A DNA stretch of 64,000 nt from Phoenix dactylifera. Its lineage: Eukaryota > Streptophyta > Magnoliopsida > Arecales > Arecaceae. The notes below the pieces were generated by a model. It saw only the letters and a list, made by a program, of their open reading frames with translations, searched no databases and was not told the origin of the DNA. Below, in pieces: positions 1 through 12,864 of this stretch. Position numbers and translations under genes: made by a program. Location of the stretch: contig NC_052399.1 in the NCBI RefSeq assembly GCF_009389715.1, positions 18,541,646 to 18,605,645 on the forward strand, written 5' to 3'. Positions within the stretch are counted from its first letter, which is position 1. Each line of letters begins with the position of its first letter.

Positions 1-1292
1 GCCCTCGCCCGGCCCGCAACCGGTGGGAGTACATCAACGCCGGCCTCTACATCTTCGCCGCCATCCTCCTCGTCGGCGGCTTCATGGCGCAGCTCTCCCC
101 GACCCGACTCAGCGCCAAGTCAGGGCTCGCGGTCGTCCTCATCGGGCTTGTCCTGGTCACCTTGGTGAACGCCCACGATCTCGTCGCCCACATGGCCGGC
201 ATCGACTACTGCTTCGCCTTAATGGAGTTCGATATCCAGTTAGCTCTCGTGGAGTTCGCCGTCCCCCTGGTGAACATTGTGGGATCCATCCTCACCTTCA
301 TCGGCGTTCTCTTCTTCCTCATTCAGGTTCTGTGTTCGATCTTTTGAACCGCTAGAAGCACTTTGCGTCATGAAATCTATCTACTGATGATGTCATGCAA
401 ACTCACCAAGAGTTGTTATGATGTGATGGGTATTGCAGGCAGAGAGAGGACATAGTTACAGGCTAGAAAAACATGCTTTGAACACATTGATCGCTGGGCC
501 CGCGTGCTGGGCCCTCGGTTCGATCCACAATGTGTGCCAGATCTACGAGAGATCTGGTGGCCACGTCCAGATCCTGCAAAAGACCGTCCAGGTTCCCTTC
601 CTCGTAGGAAGCTTGCTCTTCTTGGTGGGCGGTGTTGTCAATAGGAATGATATCTACGGCTCAATACATACCAACTTTAAGATTCTGGTGAGTTCTCCAT
701 TGAATTCAGTAATATTGGATCCCTTTTTTTCTCATCTCCATTACATTGAATGTATTAGCTTATCGAGCAGCCAGCCGCATAAGTTCATAGAAAGCTCGAT
801 GGCCGAAGTTCTTATAAAGTCGAAATCTGTGGGCTATAAGATTATTCTCAGCATGATACTAGCTTCGGTTTGTATAATTCTATGCAGGGAAGGAGTTGGG
901 TTTGGTTGTCTCTATCTGGAAGCTTGCTGTTTTTGGTTGGGGGGCTACTGAATTTGTTGAAGGTTTTCAAGATGCAGCAGATGGATAGGATGGGTCTTGA
1001 GAAGCTTCGAGGTGGGGCACAGCAGAGGTTAGGGAGAGAGAGGGAGGGTCAGGTTCCCCTCATCTTGGAAAATAGTAGGAGAAGGAAGCTTGATGAGGAC
1101 GAGCGAGCAGTGTCAAGGAAGCAGAGAGAGGAAGTGAGACAAGTGCTCGAAGACAGGAGGAGAAGGGAGCAGAGCAAGGAAGGGATGCAAGTTTCTGAAG
1201 ACAGTAGAAGGACGCCGAGTGAGGAAGTGAGGAGGGTGCCAGCTCCCAGTCCCACACCATACAAGGATGTTCTGGTTGGCAGCCGATCTTAG
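1..1292 (+). CDS. Multi-pass membrane protein, 5' end outside window (3 exons seen)
   Basis: Three exons join in phase 0: 1-326 (reading from base 3), 439-687 and 888-1292 (stop TAG). Donors at 327 and 688 (GTGAGT) and acceptors ending at 438 and 887 are canonical GT-AG. The joined product has about six hydrophobic segments: one begins in a WEYINAGLYIF context, two follow in exon 1, two lie in exon 2 and one in exon 3. The short motif GSLLFLVGG occurs in both exon 2 and exon 3. The last ~110 residues are a highly charged R/E/K/Q tail, probably cytosolic and helical. I do not recognise a function; the layout resembles plant proteins of unknown function and possibly YrhK-like membrane proteins. 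The real start codon is upstream of the window; the ATG at 84 lies inside the first membrane segment's flank and is unlikely to be the start. Confidence 0.75.
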
Positions 1293-2361
1293 AGAATTCT
1301 TAGGTTTTAATCAGTTTAATCAGTTTAATCAGTTTTGCTTGTCATGAGGTGCAATTGGTTCTTCTGTTTTTGTGATTGTGTAGTTGGAAGGATGTTTTTT
1401 TTCCCCTCCCCCCCCCCCCCCCCCCCCGCCCCCCCCTCACCTTGTTTTCTCTCCTGTTTCATTTTAAGAGATTCAATGAGAGTATCTGGCTTTGATGAAT
1501 TGAGATATTCTGCTTTGAGACACTGACGGTAGTTGCAATGTAGAGTTTGAATGAAGTTTTTTTTATCTCTGTGTAATCTAGACTGCTTAATTTGATGACC
1601 ACCGAGCAGCGGGCTAATTCATTAGGCTAGCTCCTAAGATGTCGTATTTAAATGGCAGGTAATACCTATGCAACTTTGCTATGGTGAAATTTTATGTCCA
1701 TTTATGAAGCTTGACGATTATATGTTTAATTCCTGGAATATAGCATACAAAATAAAAAAGAAAAGCCAAGTCCATCCCAATCAACACAAGACATATCCCG
1801 CCTTGAACACCAACATGCCAAGAGCAGCCCCTATAAGGTTCTTGGAAAAATGACCAACTGTACTCCAGTCCAAAGATAAGGGGAAAAAACAAATCCTCAG
1901 ATCCTCTCAGATGAACACGCAGAAACTCTGAAAAAAAAAAGGAACTTTTTTCTTCATAACAAGAAAAATGCAGCACAGGACTGAACACAAGGTAAGGCCA
2001 GTGCGATTGATAAACACTAGATCTCTTTTTATCTTAAATGGTGAAGACCGACACTTTTTGTTGGCTATGCGCCTATGATTGATGACGTATCATGCATTCC
2101 ATGGATAAGGTGTTGGTACATGTCAACATAAAGCATTATCCTTACCCTGATCCAAAACTTCATATACGATGTCCAATCTTTGACACCCAGCTTCACAGAA
2201 CTGGAAATGGCCGTTTTAATAACAATTTCACAAATTATAGGCTATACTTTGGTTGTACTGGGTATTGTAACTTGCAACAGGACTCTAATGCCTAAAGAAG
2301 GAAAAGGACCAAAACACAGGGTACTAGGTTTATTAGCTATAGTTTAGAGATGTAACAATAA
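1293..2361. other. Intergenic, AT-rich, with a poly-C tract
   Basis: No gene seen. It contains three short direct repeats of an AGTTTAATC-type unit at about 1308-1335, just after the stop of the membrane protein gene, and an almost pure C run at about 1406-1435. The rest looks like the 3' flanks of the two neighbouring genes, which converge here. Confidence 0.6.
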
Positions 2362-5300
2362 TCACCTTTCCTGGGTACATTTAGTGACAAACTCTGCAGT
2401 TGCCGTGGCAGCTCTTCTTCGAGCTTCTTCCTGGTCCAATTCAGTGGATTCTCGGTACTTCTCTCCAATCTTGCAACAGTGATCACTGCCATCAATCACA
2501 TGCAACTCATTGATGCATTTCATCTTCTTGTAGGTGGTTGCAAGCTTATCCAGGGGACACAAATCAGCTTTACTACCCTATAAGAGTAATGCACTTGAAG
2601 TTTAAAATCCAATAACAAGGCAGAACAAGTTTCAGCATAAGGAGGTGATGACTGTACTCTTAACAGGAGGGGATCATCAATGCATGTACTGTTACCTGTA
2701 CAAAAATCGTTGGAGTCCTTTGTGCAACAAATTCTCATCACATATTGCCACATTAATGCCCTGAATTGCAGAGAAACAAAAGGTATGAGCATTTAGGAAG
2801 TGCTTCTGGAGTAGAAATGTATTAGAACTTTAGTAGGGAAGATGAATGCTCAAGGCGCATCTACCAAATTGTATGAATAAATAAGAACAATATGAGCACA
2901 TACTGCGCATTACTTGTAATCAGAATCACTTATCACAGAAATCAATTTAAGCTAAAATGAAAAAAAATGCAGGATGAAGCAATTGAGGCCATTCATTGCC
3001 GCCTGACAATCTATCAAGATAAGCCAAGGTTTAGGAGAAGAGTAAGTCGGAGATCAAGCTGATTTTGGTATGCAGAAAATAAAGGCTTAGATCCTTCAAA
3101 GTCAGCCTCTTGCAGTTATAGCAAGCAGAAACTCTAACTAGATAGAAGATTCCAATGATAAGGAATGCATAGATGTAGTTCACATAGACATCTAACACAT
3201 TGCCCAAGTCATATGGATATGGGGTATCAAAGATTAAAGCGCCCTGTCTAATGACATTTTACAATGTTGGTTGGCAAGAAGTGTGAGTGTGTATAGGCAT
3301 ACATGTGCATGATAAAGGAATATGAATGAGATGTGCTACTTCAATTCACATATGTATGAATAGAGAAATCAGCAGGCAGTAGCTTTTCAAGACCTAAGGA
3401 GGGGGTCATTAACATGTCAGAGATATATAACTTATGTTATCTGGCAGTTTTGGAGATTACTCTTCCTGATTCTAAGTGAAAAGCAAAGTCCCAAACATAC
3501 GACTTCTGAAACATTGATATCTTCTGGACAAGCCACCGTGCAATTGACTCTGCACAAAAACATAAATAAGCATGAAGCTTCACAAAGCTTTCAAATAGAA
3601 AAGAACTTAAGAAGAAAATGGTTCTGGGAAATTTAGAGCAACAAACAAGTTTATTATGGGCAAATATTACCTTCAACCCATTGATTTGCCCACCAGAATC
3701 AGAAGATGCCCTGGATATCTTGCGACAGCATCCTTTACAACACCCAAGTGATGATCAACTAACTTTTCTGCTTTAGGGGCAGGTTTGCATCTTCCACCAG
3801 AGATATTTAGCATGCAATGTGCCATGAACAGCTAAAAAGCCCTGTCTAATCTTATGTTGGCATTGCCAATCATATGTGATCATTCCCTCCTATCAAGGTC
3901 CCTATATTTTTTTAGTTGAAAGCATTACCAAATATTTTTAAAGAACCTGTCTTCAGAAAATCCGTAGTGCCTATTTGTTAACCAATTGATTATCTTGCTG
4001 TGACTAAAGTTCTGTAGGAGCAGTCATTATTTATTCATCAAATCAATCAAGAAAATAAATCTTCGCACCCCCCCCCCACTTCAAACCAAAAAAAAAAATC
4101 ATTGATCCAAAAGAAAAAAGTTTTAAGAGTTAAGAGTTAACTAACCAATTAGCAGTTTAACTCATTATCCAAAATACAAGTCTGCAGTGCTACAATGAAC
4201 AACAAATAATTCTGCTATAATTCAACTCAATGGATAGTCAAAGGTGACTACTTGGACAACATCCAATGCTTAACCTAGCATTTCCTTCCATTTGCAAAGG
4301 TGCAGAAACCTTTTCCAGTTTAGAGAAGCATTATATAGCTTACAAACCAGGCATAAAAATATAACCAGCATATGCCTTCAAACAGGATAGTTCTAGAAGA
4401 ACACATTTTCCATTCACATCTATAACAAAGAGATTTCCTATGGAATATATAATCCTTAATCGTCATGCTTGTATTTAAGAGTGCTCCAAAAAGGGAGGCC
4501 TTGTAACAAAAGAAAGCCATTATTCATTAACATAATCAGTGAGATATGGTCAGAAAAGTAAACTGACCTATGTCTCACTAGTTCTGAAGATCATAATGTG
4601 CGTGCCAATGAAACCAAAGCTTACAAATGTAACAATATATCCCAGTACAGAAATCAAGTTCAGAGATGCAAGCAATCTTCTGAAGATCTTACTATGGCAA
4701 AATCTTCCTAATATTTACATAAGGTCCCTATCAAGGTATCCGTAATCACAGATTTGAATGCTTCAAAGTACGGACATAAATCATTTCCCATCCTTGTGGT
4801 TACCCTCAATGTCATGATCAATAGAGGATGGGCTCTACTTCAGGTAGACTTGAAGAATGCACTCGTACATGGAAAGCATTAAAATGAACTTGCATATGGT
4901 TCACTATTATGGTTTTCTACACAAATGGGAGGAGACAATTTTATGCAAAACAAAGAAAGCCATTTATGTCTGAAAATAATAACCTATAGCATTGTAAATA
5001 TGTAGCAGTTTAAAATATTTGTAAGAGAACCTGCCATGTTAGTTATTAATATTTGACAATACAACGGCCAATGGTTATCACATGGTACCTATCTCGAACC
5101 TTAAAGGATACCCCAGGAACTAGTTGCTAAGAATGGAGGCAGCTCATCCAAAGAGGGTTAAAGTATAACTTTGATTTGCGAAAAGGGATAAAGAAATTGC
5201 ACGCAAATCCATTTATCTCACCAACGGAGGTTAAATGTCACTTAGGGCATATTTAATTCATAAAAAATGAAGAGTGTAAAGTGTGAATTGGCTGGAAGTG

Positions 5301-6050
5301 CACATTTTCAGTTAGATGGCTAGACTAACTTACACTGAAGTGCAGAATTTGCATTCCATAGAACCACCAAAGCAGTGATCTCAACTTTGCCCACCATCAA
5401 GATAAGTGGAAGCATTCAAAATAACCCTAGCTCCCCCAGACCCAGACGACAAGTTTGGAGATCAATTTTCCCCAATCTCCAACCAAATATATAGCCCGGA
5501 TGCATGACCTACAATCTTCATATCACTGAATTTAGACTCTAGCTTGATGGAAATGCGATCAAGAAGCATGTCAATCTGAATACCACGATTAGCACCATCT
5601 CAGAATCCTGATACCCAATTCAGAAAAATAAGGTAAACTTTTTCAGCCTCACATGCCACAGATTCCCAGTCTTTAGACGCCTCAAAGTCCAACACAATTA
5701 GTCCGAAATACGGAATTCATGCTTGCAGTCAAAAACCAAGAGAACCCTCTTTCCCAGAAAGAAACCCCTTATAAAAACCCTAAAAATTCATAAAGAAAGA
5801 TTCTTTTAGGTTCCTAAAGAAATTGAAGTCGTAAAAGCTAAAAGTGGTCGAAGAAATCAAATAAAGAAGCGAACTTGGGGTTGTTTTGGAATGGGCAGAA
5901 CAAATTGGGATTCGCCTCACCATCCATTCGGAAGTGGAAGGTGCCCCAGCGACAACACGAGAGGCGATGAATCCGTCCTCGGACCACCCCCCTCGGTCGC
6001 CTTCTCCTCGCTCCGGTCCTTCGACGCTTAAAGGGACGCTCGGAAACCAT
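2362..6050 (-). pseudogene. Broken alpha/beta-hydrolase gene, TEX30/KANL3-like family
   Basis: Five homologous blocks lie in order on the minus strand: 6050-5921 (ATG, then KRRRTG basic start and GAPSTSEWM), 3831-3671 (AEKLVDHH...GKSMG nucleophile elbow), 3549 to about 3473 (VNCTVACPEDINVSEVVCLG), 2760-2696 (GIN...DENLL then TPTIFVQ) and 2577-2362 (GSKADLCPLDKL...ELHVIDGSDHCCKIG, stop). Splice signals and phases still fit; for example AG|A makes the Arg after the elbow. The intact family has FAHGAGAPS, GKSMGSR, GSKDGLCP and GGDH motifs. Here FAHG is absent, exon 1 needs a frameshift, the Ser codon after GKSMG reads TGA (3673-3675), exon 4 needs a frameshift, and the acidic residue of GSKD is changed. 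The exon for the part between GAPSTSEWM and ISGG (RWKxML...FDYPY) was not found. Family assignment is from motif memory; the breaks are read directly. Confidence 0.75.
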
Positions 6051-8440
6051 GTGAACTGAAGCGGGCAAGGGAGTAACGAAGGAGGCAAAAAAACAAAATC
6101 CCTAATCTTGGTACAGGTATATGAGCGCGGGAACTGAAGCTACCACCCCAATGCGTCATATGAAGCCCACGACTCCGCTCGTCTCTGCCCTCTGAGATGG
6201 GCCTTTGACGTGATCCAATTGGGCTTGGACCGATGTAGTTAACGGCTTTTAAGTCACAGGTTTAGTAAATGGGTCCAGATACAGCAAAGCCTCAGTCTAG
6301 TTGGATCCAGTTTCGCCAAGGCCTCAGCTTATATCCCCATCTCATTTTGACCCCTAGATGATGATGATGATGAAAGCAAAATCATCATCAAGAACAATAT
6401 ATATATATATATAGTGTTGGTCTTCCATAGATTGATCATGAATATTTTGTTTGCAGGTTGTAAAATTTATGTATAATTCGAAAATAATAAATATTGTTCT
6501 TGATTGAATTGTTTTTCCAAGAGTAGTTGATAGAATCATTTGGCAAAAACATCAAGAATAGTTCAAAGATTTTTCTATTATTTAGACAACATAATTCAGG
6601 TTTATGAACTATTAGCTAAACATCAACAGGATATACATAAGACCAAACAAGGCCATGTCGAGAAAATCATATAGAGTCACATTCTTTTTTCTTCTTTTTT
6701 TTTTGGTATTATTACCATTTTAAAAGTGCTGGTATGATATTTTCTTACAGGTCCATGCGAATTATTATTTGTTTAGCTGCTTGTAGTTGGACAATTGGCA
6801 AGTTCAGCTGGCACAACTTTCCTTCTTCTCTTGTGCTTAAAAGATCACCCTTATGTCACGGCTAAACCTGTGTGGTAACAAGGCCCCCATGCTCACTTGT
6901 AAGGCCAACTTCTCTTAACATGATGGATTCCAATACCATGTTTAAATGGAAAATTCTCAAGAAAAAGTGAACAAACACCCAGGGCCAGGATCAGATAAGG
7001 CTGAAGTGTCCATATCCAGACTGAGAACCTCTTGTAAGATAATGACTGATCATGGAAGACAATGGGTTTTTGGGAATGTCAAAAGGAATTTCCACTACAA
7101 CTTGAGCTATTAGTTAGGAGATATAGCTAAGATGCTTATACTTGTTATTGTTCTCGTGGCTTTGCCATGCCTCCAAAGGTCCAGAGTGAGCCACTCTACT
7201 GAGAATCCTCAAAATCTGATTCTGATATTGCCACCAATGTCCAATAATTAAGATATGAAGGTCCCACTAGATGGCTATTTTCCTTCATTGGTTCATCCAT
7301 TTGTCCTATATATAAGAAAGGGACTTGAATCCAAATTTTCAGAAAGCTAAGCCAAAGAGTGAGCAATACCCTCACAGTGAAGTGCATTCCACTATGGAGA
7401 GGATTACAAGCTCTTCCACAGGTTGAAGAATTCTAGCCTTTCTTACATTGGAAAGTAGTGCAATGGCATCCATGGCTCACTCTCCCTCAAGGGCTTCCGG
7501 CATTGTTTAAGGCTAGCTGGAAGCTCTTGGAGGAGAGCGGACGATGCATGTCATTCATTTGACCGTATGTTCTTTACCTCCTCTCATCATCCGCACCATG
7601 AAATCATCCTTTCAATTAAATTTCTCGAGTTCATTTCCTACCTAATGGATCTTTCACTACTTCGAGTGAGTTACCGATCCTACTTCTGCGATATATAATA
7701 TCTCATGCTTTAAATTTTCCAACTGAAGTGAAAGGGTTTTGATGTGCTAATCTAAGAATGAACTACTGATACCTGAATTGTTTTTGTTTTTCTTTGCCAA
7801 TCTTATTTTCAAGAACATAAATAAAGAAGAGGATTTTACTAATTTTTCCAGTACCCAGTGATCCTCATATCCATTGATCATCTCATTTAGTTGGAAATTT
7901 TTGCTTGTTTGAATGTTTTCCTGCACTGGTAGCAATATAAATAATTATGGCCCTCACTTCACTCTAATCCATTTCCATCACAAGGTCACTTGCACCAAGT
8001 CAGGTGTTCTCTTGCCGTGACACCAGCATAAATCAACAGGGCATTTAAAAGCAATCGTGCTCAGAAAACGAACCTCAAAGCCTACGTTGTATCGCTCTCA
8101 TTTCCAAGCAGTCACAAAGTTTCCACCACGCAGAGTCCTAACCCATGTCCTAATTGCTTCCAAAAAATATCAATGGATAAATGCTATAAGTCGATAACCA
8201 AATTTGCAGGCATTAAAATGGGCTAGCCATAAGCCTACGTTGTATCGCTCTCAACCCAAGGCTGGCCCATTTGCATCTCTGCAGCATCTCTCTGTATCCG
8301 GAAAAAATATATTTTTTTTGGTAAATCGGATGATTTAAATCATTCGATAGATATATCCATGGAAGTCAAAAAAAAACAAAATATTAAAATATTAAAAAAT
8401 TGGCATACCGTTTCCTTCTAAATGACCAAAGAATTGAAGA
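6051..8440. other. Intergenic, no gene seen
   Basis: AT-rich sequence without a supportable coding region. It holds simple repeats (ATG)n at about 6358-6373 and (TA)n at about 6398-6412. A perfect 23-bp direct repeat (AAGCCTACGTTGTATCG...) occurs at 8078-8100 and 8231-8253, 153 bp apart. Confidence 0.6.
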
Positions 8441-8908
8441 TATTAGTATAGAGCTGCAAATGGGTCGAGTCAACCCGGGACCCGACCTAACCCAACCCGC
8501 GTAAGGCCCGACCCGACCCGAATTTTAGAACCCGCGGAGCCGGGCTGGGTCCTAAATTTGGATCCGTTCTATTTTTCGGGTCGGGTCGGATCCACCCAAT
8601 CTCGACTCGGTTCTGGACTTGACCCGACCCCTTTTTTTTGGGGGGGGGGGGGTTAACCTAGTTTGCCCATTTTTCTTGAGATCTAATCATGGTCAAAATT
8701 TATAGCATGAATCCGACCCGATTCGATCCGACCCGAATGATCCGTCGGGTCAAAATTTGTAGGCATGGACCCGACCCAATCCGATCCGATTTTCAACCGG
8801 GTCGGGTCTGGGTCCAAAATTAAGACCCGAACAAGAAACCGGATCGGATTGGAGTCACTTAGGATCCGACCCGACCCGACTCGACCCATTTGCAGCCCTA
8901 TATTAGTA
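8441..8908. mobile_element. Non-autonomous hAT element (MITE), 452 bp, with 8-bp TSD
   Basis: The element spans 8449-8900. Its ends are inverted repeats, TAGAGCTGCAAATGGGTCGA at the left and the complement of TAGGGCTGCAAATGGGTCGA at the right. The flanks are perfect 8-bp direct duplications TATTAGTA (8441-8448 and 8901-8908), as expected for the hAT superfamily. The interior is made of many subterminal GGGTCGGGTC / GACCCGACCC motifs on both strands, plausible transposase-binding repeats, and a T8/G10 homopolymer pair at about 8632-8652. There is no transposase, so it would need one in trans. The same family supplies the two ends of the large gene-carrying element at 22409-32292. Confidence 0.88.
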
Positions 8909-11900
8909 TGACATTTGTTATCTTAGCATTGGCCAAACACAGGAGTACTCAGAGCAATTATAGGTCGATTTTTTAACATTATTCAGGAATGCCATTCCAT
9001 CTTCAGACCAAAGCCTTCCATGTCCTTTAGATAAGTCTTGCTTGTAGATGACACGGACCAGTCGGTCATGACCAAATGGATGCATCCATGGGAGTTGCAG
9101 ACTTCTAACTTTCCACCTTTTTTACCCATATCTCAAGCTTTACTTATGATGCATGCATGACATGCTGGAGTTCTGGCGAAGGGCAGTTTCTAAGATTTTG
9201 ACGAGCTGTAGGCCCGCCAGCCCAACTAAAATACTTGAGTATTTCAGAGTCCTCAGGCCAATGATTCGTTCGGCTGCGTTAGGCCGTGCAGCACTCGTTG
9301 CCTCAATGATTGAGCCTATTATGGAGCCTATGATTGCTCTGTTCTTCTATGCACTTGAATCTTTTCCCTTATCTCAAGCGCATGGTCTGATTTTGTTGAC
9401 CTGATTTAAATGGACCCCATGTGCCAGTATTTTGTACACTTTCTTGGTAAGTTCGATGGCAAGTTCATGTTGATTTTGATGATTGATAAGATTTGGAGGT
9501 GGATTTTTATATCAAGCACGCTCTTCCTCTATACCGATCTTAAATTAAAAAAACTTATCAGCATTTCAGGCAGTAAGGCATCAAAAACTCATAATAGCTA
9601 TCATGGATAAAATAGTGTGGATTCTTTGTCAAATAATCCAATTGAGAAAGTATAGCAATCTATTATATGCTTGAAGATGCCCGGGCCAAAAGTTTGTGAC
9701 TTAAATTTAAAAAAAATTACGAATATCCTCGGAGGTAACTACAGTTGCATCCAATAGTTTGAAAAATCTATATTTATCCTTTTGAAGTTTATTTCTATCA
9801 TTTAGTTTAAACCATAACTTAGCCAAATATTAGCCAAACTGTTAACCTTAAGTAGAAGCCAAATGCCACATCAGAAAAATTTTACAAATAATCAAAATAA
9901 CCTTAAGTGATATAAATAGCTATGCAAAAATATAAATAAATATGTATATTCTTTTCTCTACTTGAGGGTAATTTTGATTTTTTACATTAGATAAATAGTT
10001 TCACTAATATGTTAATTTAATTGAATTGTAAATATAGATTTTACAAAAGTGCAAGCGTTCAAATTCCACTCTCAACAATTATTGCAGAGGCACAGAACAA
10101 ATATCTAACTGCAACATGACTAACTTCTATTATTCGCTCTGATAACACTCCAAGGACAACAAGATGTTCTTTTTGACCGTTGACAGTTTAAATGCACAAT
10201 TTAAAACGAGGACCAGCATGTCCTATCCTAACAAGCTAGCTATCCAAAGGGATCTGTTTGATAAGTCTTTCTTTTCCCAACACCTCTTTACTGTATTAAC
10301 AAGCAACTCATCAATTAAGCCAAAAAATTCTGAGAAAGAAACATCAGCAAGCAAAGGCAATAGCCGAGCAGTCAGACTGCTTTATCTGGAGAAGTTTTTA
10401 TAACTAACCTTGCCACCTGCTTGCTGAGCTTTTCACCTAGATAAATGAAGAAAAGGAAGAGCTTCGATGTTAACCCTCATCGAAGGAATGAAATTTGTAT
10501 GATCCTGTTTCTTGAAAAACTAAACTATGACCGATCAGATTGTAAGCATGCCAGATCGAGCAGGTCGATCAAGGAGTTTGATTAACTCAAGAGACATGGT
10601 TCGCTCTTTGTGTTAGAAAGCAAACTTTCACAATTTCTAATAAAATGAGAATTACAAAAAGAATAAAAATAATTGAGGAGTAATAACTTGCAGACGAAAG
10701 ATCTTTAATAAAATTTATCACAATCAAAAAAGGAATTTATCACAATCATTGGATCATGAGGAAACGAAGTTTTGCAAGTGAAATCTAAGAGCATGGATCT
10801 ACCATCGTTGGGTCAGTTTGCTGTAGTATTTGCTTTCTGACATGGGGACAATTTATGCATCCAGTAGCCATATTTGAAAGCAACAGCAATCCATCATTAG
10901 TGATGTGATTCCAACGGCATGGCCTCATCCCTTTCGACCAGTTAGAAGTAGAGCGAGCCAATCACTTTCTATTTCCCATCAAGTATAAGCATAAGTTATA
11001 TAATTAATTAATGAATGAATCAATCAGTAATGATGACGATAGTCATTGTAATGATGTGATGACAATGATGATAGCAATATCCCAATATATTCTCTCTATT
11101 AACCACATAAGAATCATAGGGATTCAAAAAAGCCTAAGAAAGTTACAGGAAAATGCTTTGGGGTGCCTATTAGTGCGCAAGAAAAATTATATGAAACCAC
11201 ATAATGGGTAGCTTGGCAGCTTAGTATAATAGTATTTTATCATCCCCTTTGTTTTATGCTGATTCCTACGAGTTACGGTTGGGCTCTTTTCATGTGCAAG
11301 AAACGGGACGCCGTGGCATAAATTTTTATCTAGTAGCCATCATGAAATCGGAGACCAGCAATGCACAAGTCGTTAGGAGAGGAGGGCGTGGTAGCTTTAC
11401 GGCTTGCACCTCCACCAAACCCAGATCCTGGCCCGGTCCAAGTTGTGAGCATGCGAGCCTAGTGAAGCCCACAAGAGGAAAGCAGTCCTCTTTGGGATGA
11501 TTGTAAATCAAATAATATCCGTCAAAATTCATTCTTGTATCTAAATTTATCTAAATATAAATAAAAATTGAAGCATCTGTCATTAATTATGTGGCCATAA
11601 AATTTAGTTAACTAACTGATCTAAATATTTATATCTATTTATAGATATAAATTTTGTATTTAATAAATATTTATATTTATATATTAATATTCAATTCTTA
11701 TCCGATCTTATTTCAATCCCCGGGTCCCTCGTCTCTCTCTCCTCTCTTTCCAGATGGTTGCATGTGGATTGTAGGCATGTGAAGCCCGTAGCAGGCTCAA
11801 AATGTGAGCTAAGCCGCGTGTCGCGTTCGTCCGCGTCCTTCCAACCAGCCGGATCCGGTCCCTCCACCTCTGATGTCATCCCACTTGGATCTCAGCTTCG

Positions 11901-12259
11901 AAACTGGTGAAAACCTTGACCATTTGCATGAAATTTTTCTCCAAGGGCTTCAATCGTATACCCCACACGCAAAAACGGATGACCATATTACCCTATTTTT
12001 AAAAGAGCCGTACAACCAGCCGCACTTACCACTCACCCCCCATTGAAACAACTGTGTACGAGCAAAACGAGCTAAATATCAGAAGATCCCTCGACCACCT
12101 GTAAAAAAGATTACTAAGTATTTGTGGTAATGTGAACGAATGCAGCTACCGGGTCAGGGAGTCGATTAGCGAGAGAATCTGGGAGAACAAATTAAAGGAG
12201 GTAGGGCCCCTGACCAGCTACTTGTGGACTTCATGCCATCACCACCACTCTCCTCGTAG
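8909..12259. other. Intergenic, no gene seen
   Basis: AT-rich DNA with only short, low-complexity reading frames in both directions. I found no conserved motif, RNA gene or transposon end that I could support. Confidence 0.55.
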
Positions 12260-12270
12260 TATATATATAT
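12260..12270 (+). promoter_or_regulatory. Probable TATA box of the inhibitor I9 gene
   Basis: A TATATATATAT stretch lies about 106 bp upstream of the ATG at 12376, a usual spacing for a plant TATA box plus short 5' leader. Inferred from position only. Confidence 0.5.
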
Positions 12271-12375
12271 GGTAACCTTGCAATAATGAGAGATCAAAGC
12301 CAAGTTCCCGAGTGTAGTAGATATTGGGAGATCATCAGGAAGTGAGTGAGAGGAGCAGGGAAGTTGCTGGTGGCC

Positions 12376-12864
12376 ATGGGGAACCCAGAAGCCGAAGTGT
12401 ATTTTGTCTTCATGAACTTTGATCCTGAGTACGAGCGCCTGCGAGCGAATCAGTTTGGCATACCCAACCAACGCTCTCAGATTCTTTTCTTGAACTCTTA
12501 TCAATAGAACTTCTCACATTTTGTGGTCTTTTCTTGTGATGAAATCTCCGCAGGTCGACAAAATGTTCAGCGGAGCTTGACGCTTATCTGAGTAACAAGC
12601 ACGACCAGCTGCTAGCAAAGCTGCTTCGACCAAACAGCTACAAGAAGAAATCTTCTTTGGCCATTGTTGATGGTTTCGCCGTGGAAATAACTGAAAACCA
12701 GGTATTTTTCTCTTGGGTTTAAAGCGCACCTTCTCCTGTTTCTGTGTCATTAACAGCGAAGTATGTATATGCTGCTGATGACTATGCTATGATGGCATCA
12801 GGCAGCTATACTGAGATCGGCCAAGGAAGTGAGGGTGGTCGAGAAGAACCAAGAGCTCGCTTGA
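12376..12864 (+). CDS. Stand-alone inhibitor I9 (subtilase propeptide-like) protein, 95 aa
   Basis: Three exons: 12376-12452, 12554-12701 and 12802-12864 (TGA). The first junction splits a Gln codon (CA|G), the second is in phase 0, and the exons join to 95 residues without a stop. The product begins MGNPEAEVYFVFMNFDPEYE, runs through a SAELDAYLSNKHDQLLAKLL helix and a VDGFAVEITENQ strand, and ends RSAKEVRVVEKNQELA. This is the order of the inhibitor I9 fold, which is normally the propeptide of subtilisin-like proteases. No signal peptide and no protease domain follow. Arabidopsis SPI-1 (At1g71950) is a protein of this kind, reported as a high-affinity inhibitor of a subtilase, so the likely role is binding and inhibition (or folding help) of subtilases. 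The first donor (GTTTGG) is weak. The context gives no further clue. Confidence 0.85.
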
